Source of the DNA: Utricularia gibba
Taxonomy: Eukaryota > Streptophyta > Magnoliopsida > Lamiales > Lentibulariaceae
Direction of reading: 5' to 3'
Length of the DNA: 64,000 nt
Assembly: GCA_002189035.1 (NCBI GenBank)
Contig: CM007989.1
Coordinates: 7,855,501 to 7,919,500 of the forward strand
Shown in pieces: positions 1-10,766 of the stretch. Position numbers and translations under genes: made by a program. Below the pieces are notes generated by a model. It saw nothing but the letters and a program-made list of their open reading frames with translations. It was not told where the DNA came from and made no database searches. Each line of letters opens with the position of its first letter. Position 1 is the stretch's first letter.

Positions 1-1149
1 CCCGCTTGGGTTATTAAATGGTAAAACACATCCTAAAATATGTTTAAGAAAAGTCGCGGTCAAAACTCCGGGAAATATCTTCCACAAAAAATCCCCCCTA
101 CAAACCGCCTCAAAATATCTATAAATAAATGCTTCGTGTAATCACGTGCTCATTTGGATTCAATGGATCCGAATAAAGAAATAAATGAACATTAATTTTA
201 AAAAATATATTTATTATTTTTAATTTTCTTCTTTTGTGGAGTGGCGGGGACGCCAGGGCATTGCTTTACTTTGCACTCACGAAACTTTAAATGCCACTCA
301 CCGCCTCCACAAGTCAAAGACCCGCCTTTTTCCTTTCAAATATAATATCTCAATAATCAATTTCCCTTTATTTATTTCTTTTTTTTAAACAAAAATAATT
401 TGAAAATTATTGATATATACATATATATATACAGTGTAATTAAAATAATTATAATAAATGGTAGAAGTTTTTGAAAGAAAAGTCTAATATTATATTTTGC
501 CATTGTATTATTAATTAAATCGAATTAACATCAATTTTTTATTTTGATTAAGAAATTATTTACATACATAATCTTTATTAATAAATATCAATACTTATTA
601 AATATGTAAATAATATGATATAATGATATCTTCTAAACCGTGATAATACACAATATTCCTAACATATTATTTTGAAACTCGTTTCAAACCGATTGTGTTG
701 GTGCATGAAAGGATGATAGTCCGATTTGATCAAGATTCGATTCTATTTTTGAAATTCAGGATTTGATCCGATTTAATTCAAATTTATGATTTTTTAGATT
801 CGGATACAATACTTTTTTACACAAAATTAAAAAATTTTGAAATTTAGATATTTTTTTTAAAACAATGGTTCAAACTTGAATTAATTGATTATATTAAAAA
901 AATTAATTGAGGAGGGGAAAAAAGGAATTTGTTGATGGGCCAAAGGAGACTTGTTGGGAAAGAAAACGCAGAAAAGCAAAAAAGGGTAGGTGGAATTTGG
1001 CTTGCCGTAGGCAGCCCACCCCATCGGCGGGGCGCCATCAGCGAAAGATGGGGTTTTTTTGGGGGTCCATGAGGAGGAAACCAACAATCGAGAAACAGCT
1101 CACGCCTCCTCCTCCTCTTCTCGTGCATTCCCGTCGCTTGCTTTCATTG
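1..1149. other. AT-rich 5' flank and probable NAC promoter
   Basis: No gene is supported here. The first 900 bases are strongly AT-rich with many short homopolymers. From about 905 the composition becomes purine-rich and then mixed, which fits the promoter and 5' leader of the NAC gene. Longer reading frames in this stretch lack any recognisable domain and are treated as chance. Confidence 0.6.
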
Positions 1150-1224
1150 ATGTTATCGATTTCCGTGTCAAGCAAGCATCATCGTCACCACCCAATTCCC
1201 CCATTTACTTCCAGTGGGCGATAA
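1150..1224 (+). CDS. upstream ORF (24 codons) in the NAC leader
   Basis: A 24-codon reading frame begins at ATG 1150 and ends at TAA 1222-1224, about 120 bases before the NAC start codon. The C-terminal half is rich in His and Pro (SSKHHRHHPIPPF). Its codons look constrained compared with the flanking leader, which is visible but not quantified. I recall that NAC genes of the ANAC082 type are reported to carry a peptide-conserved upstream ORF, which would fit, but I cannot check that here. It could also be a chance ORF. Whether it lies in the transcript depends on the unknown transcription start. Confidence 0.45.
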   Translation: MLSISVSSKHHRHHPIPPFTSSGR

Positions 1225-1345
1225 AATCTCTTTTGCGATTCGTTTGGTCACTTGATGGACCCATTCCTCCTCGCCTTGTGATTTACCCTTCTCCTTCTCT
1301 CTCCCCTTCATCTCTGTGTTCCCCTTTGTGTTGGTTTTCTTAGAC

Positions 1346-3284
1346 ATGGGGCAAGAGGCTGTGGTGGTGGCGGGTGTCAACATGAGGTTGAAGCCTTCCA
1401 GGCTGGGGGCTCCTCCCCCGACTTCCTTGGCGCCGGGGTTCAGGTTCCATCCCACTGATGAGGAGTTGGTCAGATATTATTTGAGGAGGAAAGCTTGTGG
1501 TAAACCCTTTAGGTTCCAAGCTGTCGCTGAGATTGATGTGTACAAATCTGAGCCTTGGGAGCTTGCCGGTATCTTGATTCATTCATGGATCTCATTCGAA
1601 TGAATTTTTTTTTCTGCAAGATGTGCTTTTGCTTTTTCATGGGTATTGTGGTGTGGTTGGTATGCACGGAAAGCTGTGGCCTTTTCTTGCTTCTTCATGT
1701 GTTTATGTGTTCTGGTCTTAACCCGACTTAGGTTCACATTCTTGTATTCAAGATTGGATTTTTACACCCGAAGAGTTTGAGTAGAATTTTGGGTTCAAAT
1801 TTGAATTGATCTGAATAATTATGTTGACGATGACGAAACCATTGTTGGATAAGATTCGAGAAAGAAGCAAAAAACTAAAATTTGGGGACAGATCTGGAGT
1901 AGCAGAACAATGGCCCTTAATTGGTTGTATTAGTTGACTGATGGGGCGCAGGGGGTCATGAGAGCTTTCACTTTGATTTATGTGATGCTCCTCTATGTCT
2001 GGCTTACCCTTGTGTTTTAAAGCTCCTATTTTTATTTGGTATGCTCTATAACGGTCCCTTCTCTATGTTAATTTGTTCTGTTCTTCTGTGTTTGTCTTTT
2101 GGTTAGACTATTCATCTCTGAAGAGCAGAGATCTGGAGTGGTATTTTTTCAGTCCTGTGGATAGGAAGTATGGTAATGGGTCTCGTCTGAACCGGGCCAC
2201 CGGAAAAGGATACTGGAAAGCAACCGGTAAAGATCGAGCTGTGCGCCATAGGAACCAGAACATAGGGATGAAAAAAACTCTTGTTTTCCACAGTGGACGA
2301 GCACCAGATGGCAAGCGAACCAATTGGGTTATGCATGAGTACAGACTTTGTGATTCTGAGTTGGAAAGGGCAGGAGTAGCACAGGTGAGACTGCAGTTTC
2401 ATCCGCAGTTCAGTGTTTCTTTCTGCTGTTTATAATGAAACCTGAAGAACGTTTTCCCTTTTCTTTTGCGGAAAAGGATGCGTTCGTCCTATGTCGAATT
2501 TTCCAAAAAAGTGGTCTTGGGCCTCCCAATGGAGACAGGTATGCCCCTTTTGTGGAAGAAGAGTGGGATGATGAGGCTCTCATGGTTCCCAATGGTGATG
2601 CTGAGGATGACATGGCTAATGGGGATGATGCCCTGCCCGACGCCCCTGGTGTCGAGCTGGTACGGTTCCCTCTTTCTCTGCAGAGCTTCGTCTAGACTTG
2701 TCTGATATTCATTGAAGCAGAACCAGTTCGGAGAGACCTTTAATCTTTGTTTCTGTAATGTTCACTCGTGTACTGTAGCAGGAGGATCAAGCTCTCACCA
2801 TGGCCCCTCCGGCGATACCCCAACCGCTTCCTCTAATGTGCAAGAGGGAGAAATCAGAAGATTGCCCGGAGTCCAGCTTTGGTCAAACCAAAAGACCAAG
2901 GCAGGAGGATCCAAGCTCCGGCCAAACGAATGGCTCCGAGGACTCAACAACGACGTGCCAGGAGCACGCCGGAAGGATGATGACGACAACCAACAAGTTT
3001 TCCCCCACCCTGCTGGAATTCCCCCTCCTCCAACCAGTAGAAGCCAAAGAGAACCCTCCAACCAGCCACCATTTCACCTTCGACTCTTCCAATCTGGAGA
3101 AGTCCGTCCCCCCGGGTACCTGAAATTCATCAGCAACCTCGAGAACGAGATCCTGAATGTGTCGATGGAGCGGGAGACCCTCAAGATCGAAGTGATGAGA
3201 GCCCAGGCAATGATCAACGTCCTTCAGTCTCGGATCGACTTGCTAGTGAAGGAGAACGACGACCTGCGACGGTGTGGCTCTTAG
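1346..3284 (+). CDS. NAC-domain transcription factor with C-terminal coiled coil (frame broken once)
   Basis: Four exons: 1346-1568, 2107-2384, 2477-2659 and 2782-3284. Exons 1 to 3 encode a complete NAC DNA-binding domain (about residues 30-190) with the hallmarks [60 protein letters not shown] and [10 protein letters not shown]. The exon 1/2 junction gives ELADYSSLK, a standard intron position in this family. An acidic segment follows (FVEEEWDDE), then a basic KRPRQED stretch. The C-terminus has a leucine-rich coiled coil ([15 protein letters not shown] onward). This layout resembles the ANAC082/ANAC103 group, which acts in stress signalling in the nucleus; that assignment is inference. As written, the frame ends at TGA 3121-3123 (341 aa). 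The coiled coil lies one frame away, and one extra base in the C/G run at 3108-3116 would give about 395 aa. Confidence 0.88.
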
Positions 3285-3663
3285 GGAAGGTAGCTACCTA
3301 GCTAGGGCTGTTTACCCCTGTTAGATGAGTTGGGTTTTGTGAGTTTGGTAGAAATCCGCAGGAGTTGGTGCCGAGTTCTGCTAAACCCCCCTCTTCCTTT
3401 CATTCAAAACATCAACAAACCAATGGATGCTGCCTTCCTTCTGTCAAAGTAGGGATCTTTTGCCCATTACATGAATCAGAAAACAACCATAACCACAACC
3501 CATCATCAACACCTCAAAATAGTTTTGTATTTGTTTAGCAATGAAACAGTATAGGTAACAGAGACAGTGAGCAGGCTTCCCTCCCTCTAAAGGAGGGATC
3601 TTGAACACAGATCAAGAACCAGCCACAGAAGGAAACGCAAAAAGATGGAGCAATCCACTACAT
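3285..3663. other. tail-to-tail 3' UTRs of NAC and H2B genes
   Basis: This 379-base gap separates the NAC stop codon from the H2B stop codon on the op­posite strand. It must hold both 3' UTRs. No further reading frame or RNA gene is visible. Confidence 0.6.
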
Positions 3664-4086
3664 TTAAGAACTGGTAAACTTGGTAACAGCCTTGGTTCCT
3701 TCTGAAACGGCGTGCTTTGCCAACTCTTGAATCTCCACTACAAGCCTCACTGCAGTTTGAATCTCCCGCGAGGTGATTGTAGGCTTCTTGTTGTATCGCG
3801 CCAGTCGCGATGCTTCTTGCGCCAGTTTCTCGAAAATGTCGTTGATGAAGCTGTTCATGATCCCCATCGCCTTGCTCGATATGCCGATATCAGGGTGCAC
3901 CTGTTTCAGCACCTTGAAGATGTAGATCTTGTAGGTTTCCGTAGCTTTCTTCCCGCGCTTCTTCTTCTTATCAGCCGCCGCTGCGGAAACGTCCTTCGGA
4001 AGCTTCTTTCCTGCCGCCTTCACCTTCTTCTCCGCCGGAGCCTTTTCCACCGCCGCGGCGGGCTTCTTCTCTGCCTTGGGCGCCAT
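3664..4086 (-). CDS. HTB: histone H2B, variant C-terminal segment
   Basis: An intronless 140-residue core histone that pairs with H2A in the nucleosome. The N-terminal tail (about residues 1-50) is Lys/Ala/Pro-rich, as in plant H2B. The histone fold is well conserved ([46 protein letters not shown]) and the end is standard ([15 protein letters not shown]), including the Lys of AVTKFTSS used for monoubiquitination in known H2Bs. One segment is abnormal: the near-invariant LPG between RLV and ELAKH is replaced by VEIQ, a net gain of one residue. The change keeps the frame and is not the simple indel seen elsewhere in the window. A TATA box and two CCAAT boxes lie just upstream. Histone identity is certain; whether the variant is functional is not. 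Confidence 0.95.
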   Translation of the reverse strand: MAPKAEKKPAAAVEKAPAEKKVKAAGKKLPKDVSAAAADKKKKRGKKATETYKIYIFKVLKQVHPDIGISSKAMGIMNSFINDIFEKLAQEASRLARYNKKPTITSREIQTAVRLVVEIQELAKHAVSEGTKAVTKFTSS

Positions 4087-4148
4087 TCAACGATATGAAA
4101 CCTCGGGTGGCAATGCGATCGCGATCGGCAATCGAGGGAAAGGTTTCT

Positions 4149-4190
4149 TATTTATAGGGAACAACAGTGAATTTTGATTGGCTGAATTGG
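4149..4190 (-). promoter_or_regulatory. H2B promoter: TATA box and two CCAAT boxes
   Basis: Read on the minus strand, TATAAATA occupies 4156-4149, about 65 bases before the start codon. Reverse CCAAT boxes lie at 4181-4177 and 4190-4186. This compact arrangement is usual for plant core histone genes. I did not find an exact histone octamer element. Confidence 0.65.
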
Positions 4191-4954
4191 GTTCACATCG
4201 GATCGTCACAGCTGTTGAGATGGACGGTCCAGATCAAAGGGCTCGACCTCCATAGCGGGCCCCAGAATCTAATTTGGTATAATTTAATATCATTTTTTAT
4301 TCCGGAAAATCATGCAAAATTGTTTTACTTTTTCAAATTGAGTAAATAACAATAACAAATGAATACAAGTAAATACAATAAATTAGTTTTATTTAAAATA
4401 TAAGTATTTCATTCTGAAATTGCATATAATCGTAAAAATAATAAATAAGATTGTATTTATAAGTAAATAATTATTTTTCAATTTTTTTAAAAAATTATTC
4501 GAATCAAACGATAACAAAACAAAAATATATATGTTAAAAATAATAAAAACAATTAATATTTATCAAGACTCATCATATATAATTTTATTCTTATGTGTAA
4601 ATGTAAATCTCAATAATTGATTCGTTTGTGTAATTTTAAAGAATAATTAAACACATTTAATACGATTATATAAACAAAATACTATTTTTTCATTCGTTTT
4701 GGTTTCAAATAACTTCTCCTTTATTCTCATCCATTTGATGGAAGCCTCTAGTCTTCTGGGAAATGGTTTCAATGAAGCAAATTATTTTTCTAGTATATTG
4801 TGCAGGGAGACGACGCCTGGTCTCTTCTTATGAAGCTATACTACGAAGGAATTGGATTAGGCGGGGAAGTTAGCGACCGGGGAGTTGACAAGTTGGCTGC
4901 CTGAGATGATCTCCGATGGCGGGCTGGCTTCCTATCTGCTTCCAATGTCGGCAG
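4191..4954. other. AT-rich spacer between H2B promoter and RING gene 3' end
   Basis: Very AT-rich from about 4270 to 4760, then mixed sequence that likely holds the RING gene 3' UTR. No gene, repeat family or RNA is recognised. Confidence 0.5.
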
Positions 4955-7953
4955 CTACAAGACTGTGTAAGCTCTGATGACCTCAACAATGGGCGCCCGG
5001 CACAGGGGGCATTTGCCTCCTCCTCGCATCAGCTCATTCGCGCATCGAGAGCAGGCGCACATGTGCCCGCACCTGTCAAGCCAACAGGGATCATCGTCAT
5101 CATCTGTTGATGGAGGGAACTCGCGTGGCTGTGGTTGCTTACCTGTACATGAGGGCATCGATGTGGCTGTCACAGCACACGCAGCATGTGCCCTTTCTGG
5201 CAATGCACCATTTGGGGTCATCATCTGGTGTTTTGATGCAGTAATAAGAGATCAGCATCTTGGTTTTTCATGGGAACTTGAGGTGGGAGATTGGGTGTAC
5301 CGTGTTCGTTGAAGGAGCGGTGGAGAGCTGCAGAAACTTCTTGTCTGACTGATCTCTGGAGCTCCATTTGCATATCCATGCACGCTTCTAGCATCTTCTG
5401 CATGTGGTTCATTCCTTGATGGAGCTTTAACACGTCTGCCCGGAGATCGTTGATCATCTCCCACTCCTGGAAAGAAGAACGCACAAGCACCTGGTTTCAT
5501 ATCCTTGCTGCAGTAGTTACAAACTGTTCATGGTTTTTTAACTCACAAGTTCACAATTATTCATGCTGTGGCGAGACCAGGAAGGATGGTGCATCTCCCG
5601 GTGCCAAACCGGTTGTATTGGCGGGGGTGGAGGAGTTCGAGATGCCGCCGGTGTTGGGCTATCAACTGCATCAAGATGTTCCTGGCTTTGCATGAGACTC
5701 GACTGGTCTGAAACTGCCTCAGGCGACTGAGCATCATCAAAATGCAAAGGGGGTCTGCTTTGCCTTTCCACATATGACTGAATTAGCTGATCTAAGCTTT
5801 CACGAAAGCCGCTACGCAGAAGATTTGAGACTCGCCTCCTGAAGGAGACCATCACCATCACTTAAGTAACACAGATGAATGAAAAAGGAGTAAAATGGGA
5901 ATCCCACCTGTTCAGTAGTTCCCTTAGTTCCATGCTGTACACATTATCATCATCTGGGGGGTGGAAACGGGTAATCCCTTGAGATGGAAGACTGTGCACC
6001 ATTGTAGGAGTATCTGGAGAAATGTCTAGGTGATTTATTTCATATGACGTCTCAGAGCCTTGAGGTGCAGAAACGTGGCCTTCATTTTGAGATGCAAAGT
6101 CCTCAAATTGTCTGCTGGATACCGCAGAATGACTTCTATCTTCATGGATAGATACATGATCACCATGTGAATATTCTGGGCTCGATCCTTCAGACTCAGT
6201 TACCTGCACCTGCAATTCATCTCTCTCATGAAAAGGGTGTTGATTTTGACTAGAACTGTGGCCTTCTGGATTCCCACTGATTCCAGAGGCCTCTTGAGCT
6301 TCTTGATTCTCAGATCTATTTGCCAGGTTACTTCTAGAGCTACTGTTGTTATCATTTGAGATTTCCCCACGAGTAATAACTTGGCCTCGTACGATTCTTT
6401 CTAATCTGAAACGGAATCCTTCCCTGGAAACAAGTGATTCATTTAGGATGATGAGAAGCAGTCAAGAATGTGATGATTCCTAAACACAGAGCAAAAAAGA
6501 CATACCTCAGGCCAGAAACTGCATGTCTCTGTCTCAGTTGGCTTAGCTCACCAGCCGCAGCAGAAGGTGGTCTCTCTTCTTCAACCGGACTTTCATTTCT
6601 TAAGAATCTGCCTCTAAGCAGTGACTGAAAATCAATGTATACAACATCATGTTCCTGAACTTTTTCATGGAAGTCAGCTACTACACTGCATATACCTGAG
6701 CTATAGAAAAGATTATATTGATGAAAAAAGAAATCTTTTTTGTTCACTAGAAAGGACAAAGAATCTACAGGACTTAAGTTATGTACCTGAATGCGATTAC
6801 GATGAGCAAAATCTGTAACAGGACGTTGTTCCTGCAGATTTTGTATTTCTTGTTGCCTTTCTGCTTCTACTCTGACAAGCATGCTAAGGAGAGCTTGTCT
6901 ACCCCGCAATCTATGCAGGTCCCTTCCAGCATTCTCTGGCTGTGCATCTTCATTACTGGGAAGAGAAACTTCTCTAGAAAGACTATCCTGATATCTAGCA
7001 CCATTTTCTTGATCTCCCCTTTGTCCACCATGCAAACCTCTTGGTTGGCTACTCATTTGCATCCATTCTCTCACAATTCTTACCCTTTCACGCTCAGTCT
7101 CGCCAAGCAAATCTGCTCTAGAACTGTCCAAACTGCCGTTCCTGACAGTTGATGAAGCATCACTTGCACTACTCCCTGTCCATCTTCGAAGAATATGTCT
7201 TACTCTTTCCCGGTCAGTTTCACCAAGATCTGGAGATGTTTCCCGACTGGAATTCTCCTGCTCCCTGTTGCCAACCTGTGGACCTGATTGATCCGGGGGC
7301 CATGCTGAATACTCATTCTCACTCCCACTAGCACCCAGAGAAGTGCTGTGAGCGTCATTCTCCCTACTCTCTGACATACTTGTAGATGAACTTGCATTTG
7401 ATTCAACACTGTTCTGATGCCTTAATCTCCATTGCATTCTCTCACATGCACGGTTAAGTTCATGTTCATCTTCCAACTCCCTCCAACTCTGCAAAATTGA
7501 AGAGGCGCGAGAGCTCAGCCTCTCAACATTCCCCTGACGCCTAGAGGTAGGAGACTGTGATTCTTGCAAAAATGAAGAATCAAGCATGGATACAGTTTGC
7601 AAGCCTGCAAGTGCCATCAACTCCGACTCACGGCTCCTCCTCTCCCTCGTTGTGATCATCTCTTGCGCCTGGCGAGCAGCCCACCGCCCCAAAATCCTTG
7701 ATTGTTGCCGCCTCGCAGCAGAAGATTCAGCCAGGTCATCTCCCTGGAGATCAGATCTCCTTCTCCTTCTGAGAATCTGTTCTCCATCATCCTCCTCGTC
7801 TTCAGTAGTAGATGTTCTCGGTGAGTTGCAGGAACCAAAAGACACACATTCATCATAATGCCCGCAGATTAAATCCTCCAAACCCCTTTCAGATTCAGAG
7901 CGAGAGTCCCTATTCATGCTCTCGGATTTCTGGTTTTGCTGAATACCCGCCAT
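4955..7953 (-). CDS. large disordered protein with C-terminal RING finger (E3 ligase type)
   Basis: Seven exons on the minus strand: 7953-6787, 6624-6506, 6423-5908, 5838-5547, 5466-5301, 5224-5143 and 5072-4955. All junctions are GT-AG and the phases close on an 819-residue protein. The first 700 residues are Ser/Arg/Glu/Gln-rich and look disordered, with repeated units of the type [14 protein letters not shown] (around [14 protein letters not shown] and [14 protein letters not shown]). A helical stretch follows ([15 protein letters not shown]). The C-terminus holds a C3HC4-type [19 protein letters not shown], then [14 protein letters not shown] and [16 protein letters not shown], split by an intron after MYR. 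The family is found across plants and is annotated as RING/U-box proteins of unknown target. E3 ubiquitin ligase activity is inferred from the RING. Confidence 0.88.
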
Positions 7954-10766
7954 AGCGGAAAGATATTACACGCTCCAAGCTAATAACAACAGGAAGCTAC
8001 AAAAGTCGGGCTAAAGATCACAAGGTTCGCCCTTTCAAGGACCAAAGCACCCATATTCTAAACACACCAAAAAAACCCAACTTCAATCCAAGTCACCCAA
8101 ATGGCAAATCAGTATATCCCGAAGAGCAGAACTCTCTCCACCCCACGTACCCACTACACGGCGGCATAGCATCGCCTGATTAACTTAACCGAGGGAATCA
8201 ACAACCTAACGTGAAGGATCGGCGTCAAAGGGAATCAGCCCAGAATCTGGAAATCGTAATTAAACAAGGATGAGACGACAGCGAAGGGTCATACCCAACA
8301 AAAAATTCAACGATCCGCACCCCACGAATGCTGCTTGAACTGTCGTAAACGAAACGTTAAGAGGGAGCTCCGACTCTCCAAGTCATAGCGCTTGCACACG
8401 CAAATGGGTGCGAGAGGGCTCGATTCTTTTGGCATAAGCGCGTGTGGTTTATACTCGTCAACGGCGAAGACTTGTGAAGGTGAAGAGAAAAAACTGTCCA
8501 TAAAAGCGACCAGAGGAAGGTAATATATATAACACTCACCGGAAACCCAACTCCCTTGTCCTCTCCCTCCTACTTGACATTCAGTGTAACAGTTCCGATT
8601 GCCCTCCATTATTGATGTGTCATAACCGCGAGGTTTGAGCAGAGTGGGCGTGGTGAATGAATGAAAGAACGACAGGGGCAACAAGAGCATAGAGATAAAT
8701 TCCGGCATGGAGATCTGCGCTACACTGTGGACAGTTGAACAAGGAAGATACCTCCATCACCATCATGACAAAAGAACATGGCTGTCGCCACATCAACTCC
8801 CAAATAACCCATCACACAAATGGAGCCAATCTCTTGCAAAGTTTCAATCTTTTTCGGCAACATATCTCTCATTTACTCAAGCCCCTTTCTATTGACTATT
8901 CTAGTGACGCACCCCGCACGCAGGCACCGCCAGGGGACACGGCCAAAAACTCCATGACAAATCAACCCCATCCAACCATGTTGTCATTGCAGCTAGTCCC
9001 ATGTGGCTCCACGAGTGGCAGGGCAGCAGCATCACCGACATCCGCATGGGATGATGGACGGTGCCCTATGGGCATGGGTAATGTACCACATATGGAGTTG
9101 GTATATGTTTGGAATTTGCCACACACCAAGTATTTCATAAGTGGGGATAAGGACTAAAGATGATGAATCTGGAACTATTTCCAATGTGAATAAATATGAA
9201 TTGAAATCAAGTAATTTCAGCTATCATGTATGTCATTGCTCAAAATTCTGCTTCTATGTTTAACTAAGATGCTATTTGTTGTTTCTTTGAACTCCATGAA
9301 AAATGCATTTTTTTTTCATGTGCAACATATAAGAAAGGATAATTATGTTGCATAAGAACCCAATATCTGAAAGTTTCGAGTTAAATCAATCAAACCAAGC
9401 ACTTAGTATATGAAGAAGACTTCTGCCTAGTCCATATTACAAATTTGATCACTGTATTCTGAGTGTGTGATAAAATTGGCTACACTGTATATGTAAATTT
9501 GTCATCCATTTCCAGAGCTTTGGCAGCAAGCTCATATTATCCTTGAAGTTTTTCTTTTATGGAACCATAACAATTGAGTCTCTTCTTGGCATGGAGTTAA
9601 TCCCATTGTCTGGGCATTTCAATTTTTTTTGAATCTTTTTGCTCTGGAATAGGTTTTGTGGGAAGATCACTTACTCTGTGTGGATTAAATTTGACTTCAA
9701 TTTTTTTTTTGGATTGTATTGTGGATGAGTTGACTTCAACATTGATTATTTTGTACATTGTTTTAACTTTGTTATTGAGAGAAAAATCCAATGTTTTTGT
9801 AGTCAACCTACATTAAATCTTTTCCATACTAATTCAACCATAGACTTTATTGCTCAAAAATTGATTATTGTAGTTGTTGTTGTGATGGTTGAAAGATGGA
9901 CACCAACATTGATGAAGCTATGTAATTTATTAATTTTTTTGTTATTCACAAAAGTTTGTGTCATCCATCTGATATATTTCTTATAGAAAAAAAATGTCTT
10001 ATTGGATGTGATTGAAAAATAATGATTATGCCAAGATGTATCACCTTCACCTTCCAAGAACATGAAGTCAAACAAAAGCAATTCAAAGAAATCTGTTTTG
10101 GTTGGTGTTAAGGATGCTTACATTGTTTATTACAATGAAAACGATGAACTAAACATGATTTGTTATAATTAGTTTAACTTGAGATCTATGGATTATGAAT
10201 GCTATGTTGATTATTAAAAAAATATTTTTTTTATATATATGTTGGTATGTTATTTAGTATTGAAGTCTTGCATTTTTTGGACCACAAATATGTAAAAATA
10301 ACTATAGAAGATTATGCTGTACAATATTATTTTAGTTCAATGTAAGTAAAAAAATGAAAAATATCATCAAGTTGTAAAATGCAAAGAAAAGATGAGACTT
10401 TGCATAAACAACATATTTATCCCAACTAGGAGTCCCCTCATGAATCATGCATTATAATAATAATATTATTAATATTAAAATTTCAGAGAAAACATCTAAT
10501 TATTGATTTAGTCTACCTTAAATTAACTTAATATTTTGAATAAATTCATTAATATTTGATAACAAAATGATTTTTTTCAAATACTTTGATTCATTTGGCG
10601 AAAACTATACTTGTGTTTTGTTCATTGGTATACACTAATATAAAGCGATTTTCGGGTTATGAACCACCCAAAACACATTACTCTTACAGTATGAAATGAA
10701 ACTTGCAACTTTCCCTTCTTTTAGAAGAAGAAAATTGAGTACAATAACAAGGTGTCACACCTAAGT
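7954..10766. other. spacer: RING gene 5' leader, then AT-rich DNA
   Basis: The part next to the RING gene (7954 to about 8600) is of mixed composition and probably holds its 5' UTR, perhaps with a leader intron. From 9150 to 10680 it becomes AT-rich with poly-T and poly-A runs. Some frames between 9590 and 10340 are faintly protein-like, but no transposon motif could be confirmed. No gene is called. Confidence 0.45.

Noticed and set aside
3664-4086. H2B VEIQ segment as another one-base assembly error
   Set aside because: The change is in frame on both sides and cannot be turned into LPG by adding or removing one base.
8519-8533. TATA-like element ahead of the RING gene
   Set aside because: It is about 570 bases from the start codon and adjoins a donor-like CCGGTGAGT on the same strand; too uncertain to call.
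8307-9157. Two frames of 133 and 140 codons (minus 8307-8708, plus 8735-9157)
   Set aside because: No family resemblance; they fall in the probable leader and promoter of the RING gene.
9590-10340. Possible decayed retrotransposon
   Set aside because: Only weak, Lys/Ile-rich short frames; no reverse transcriptase, integrase or terminal repeats could be identified.
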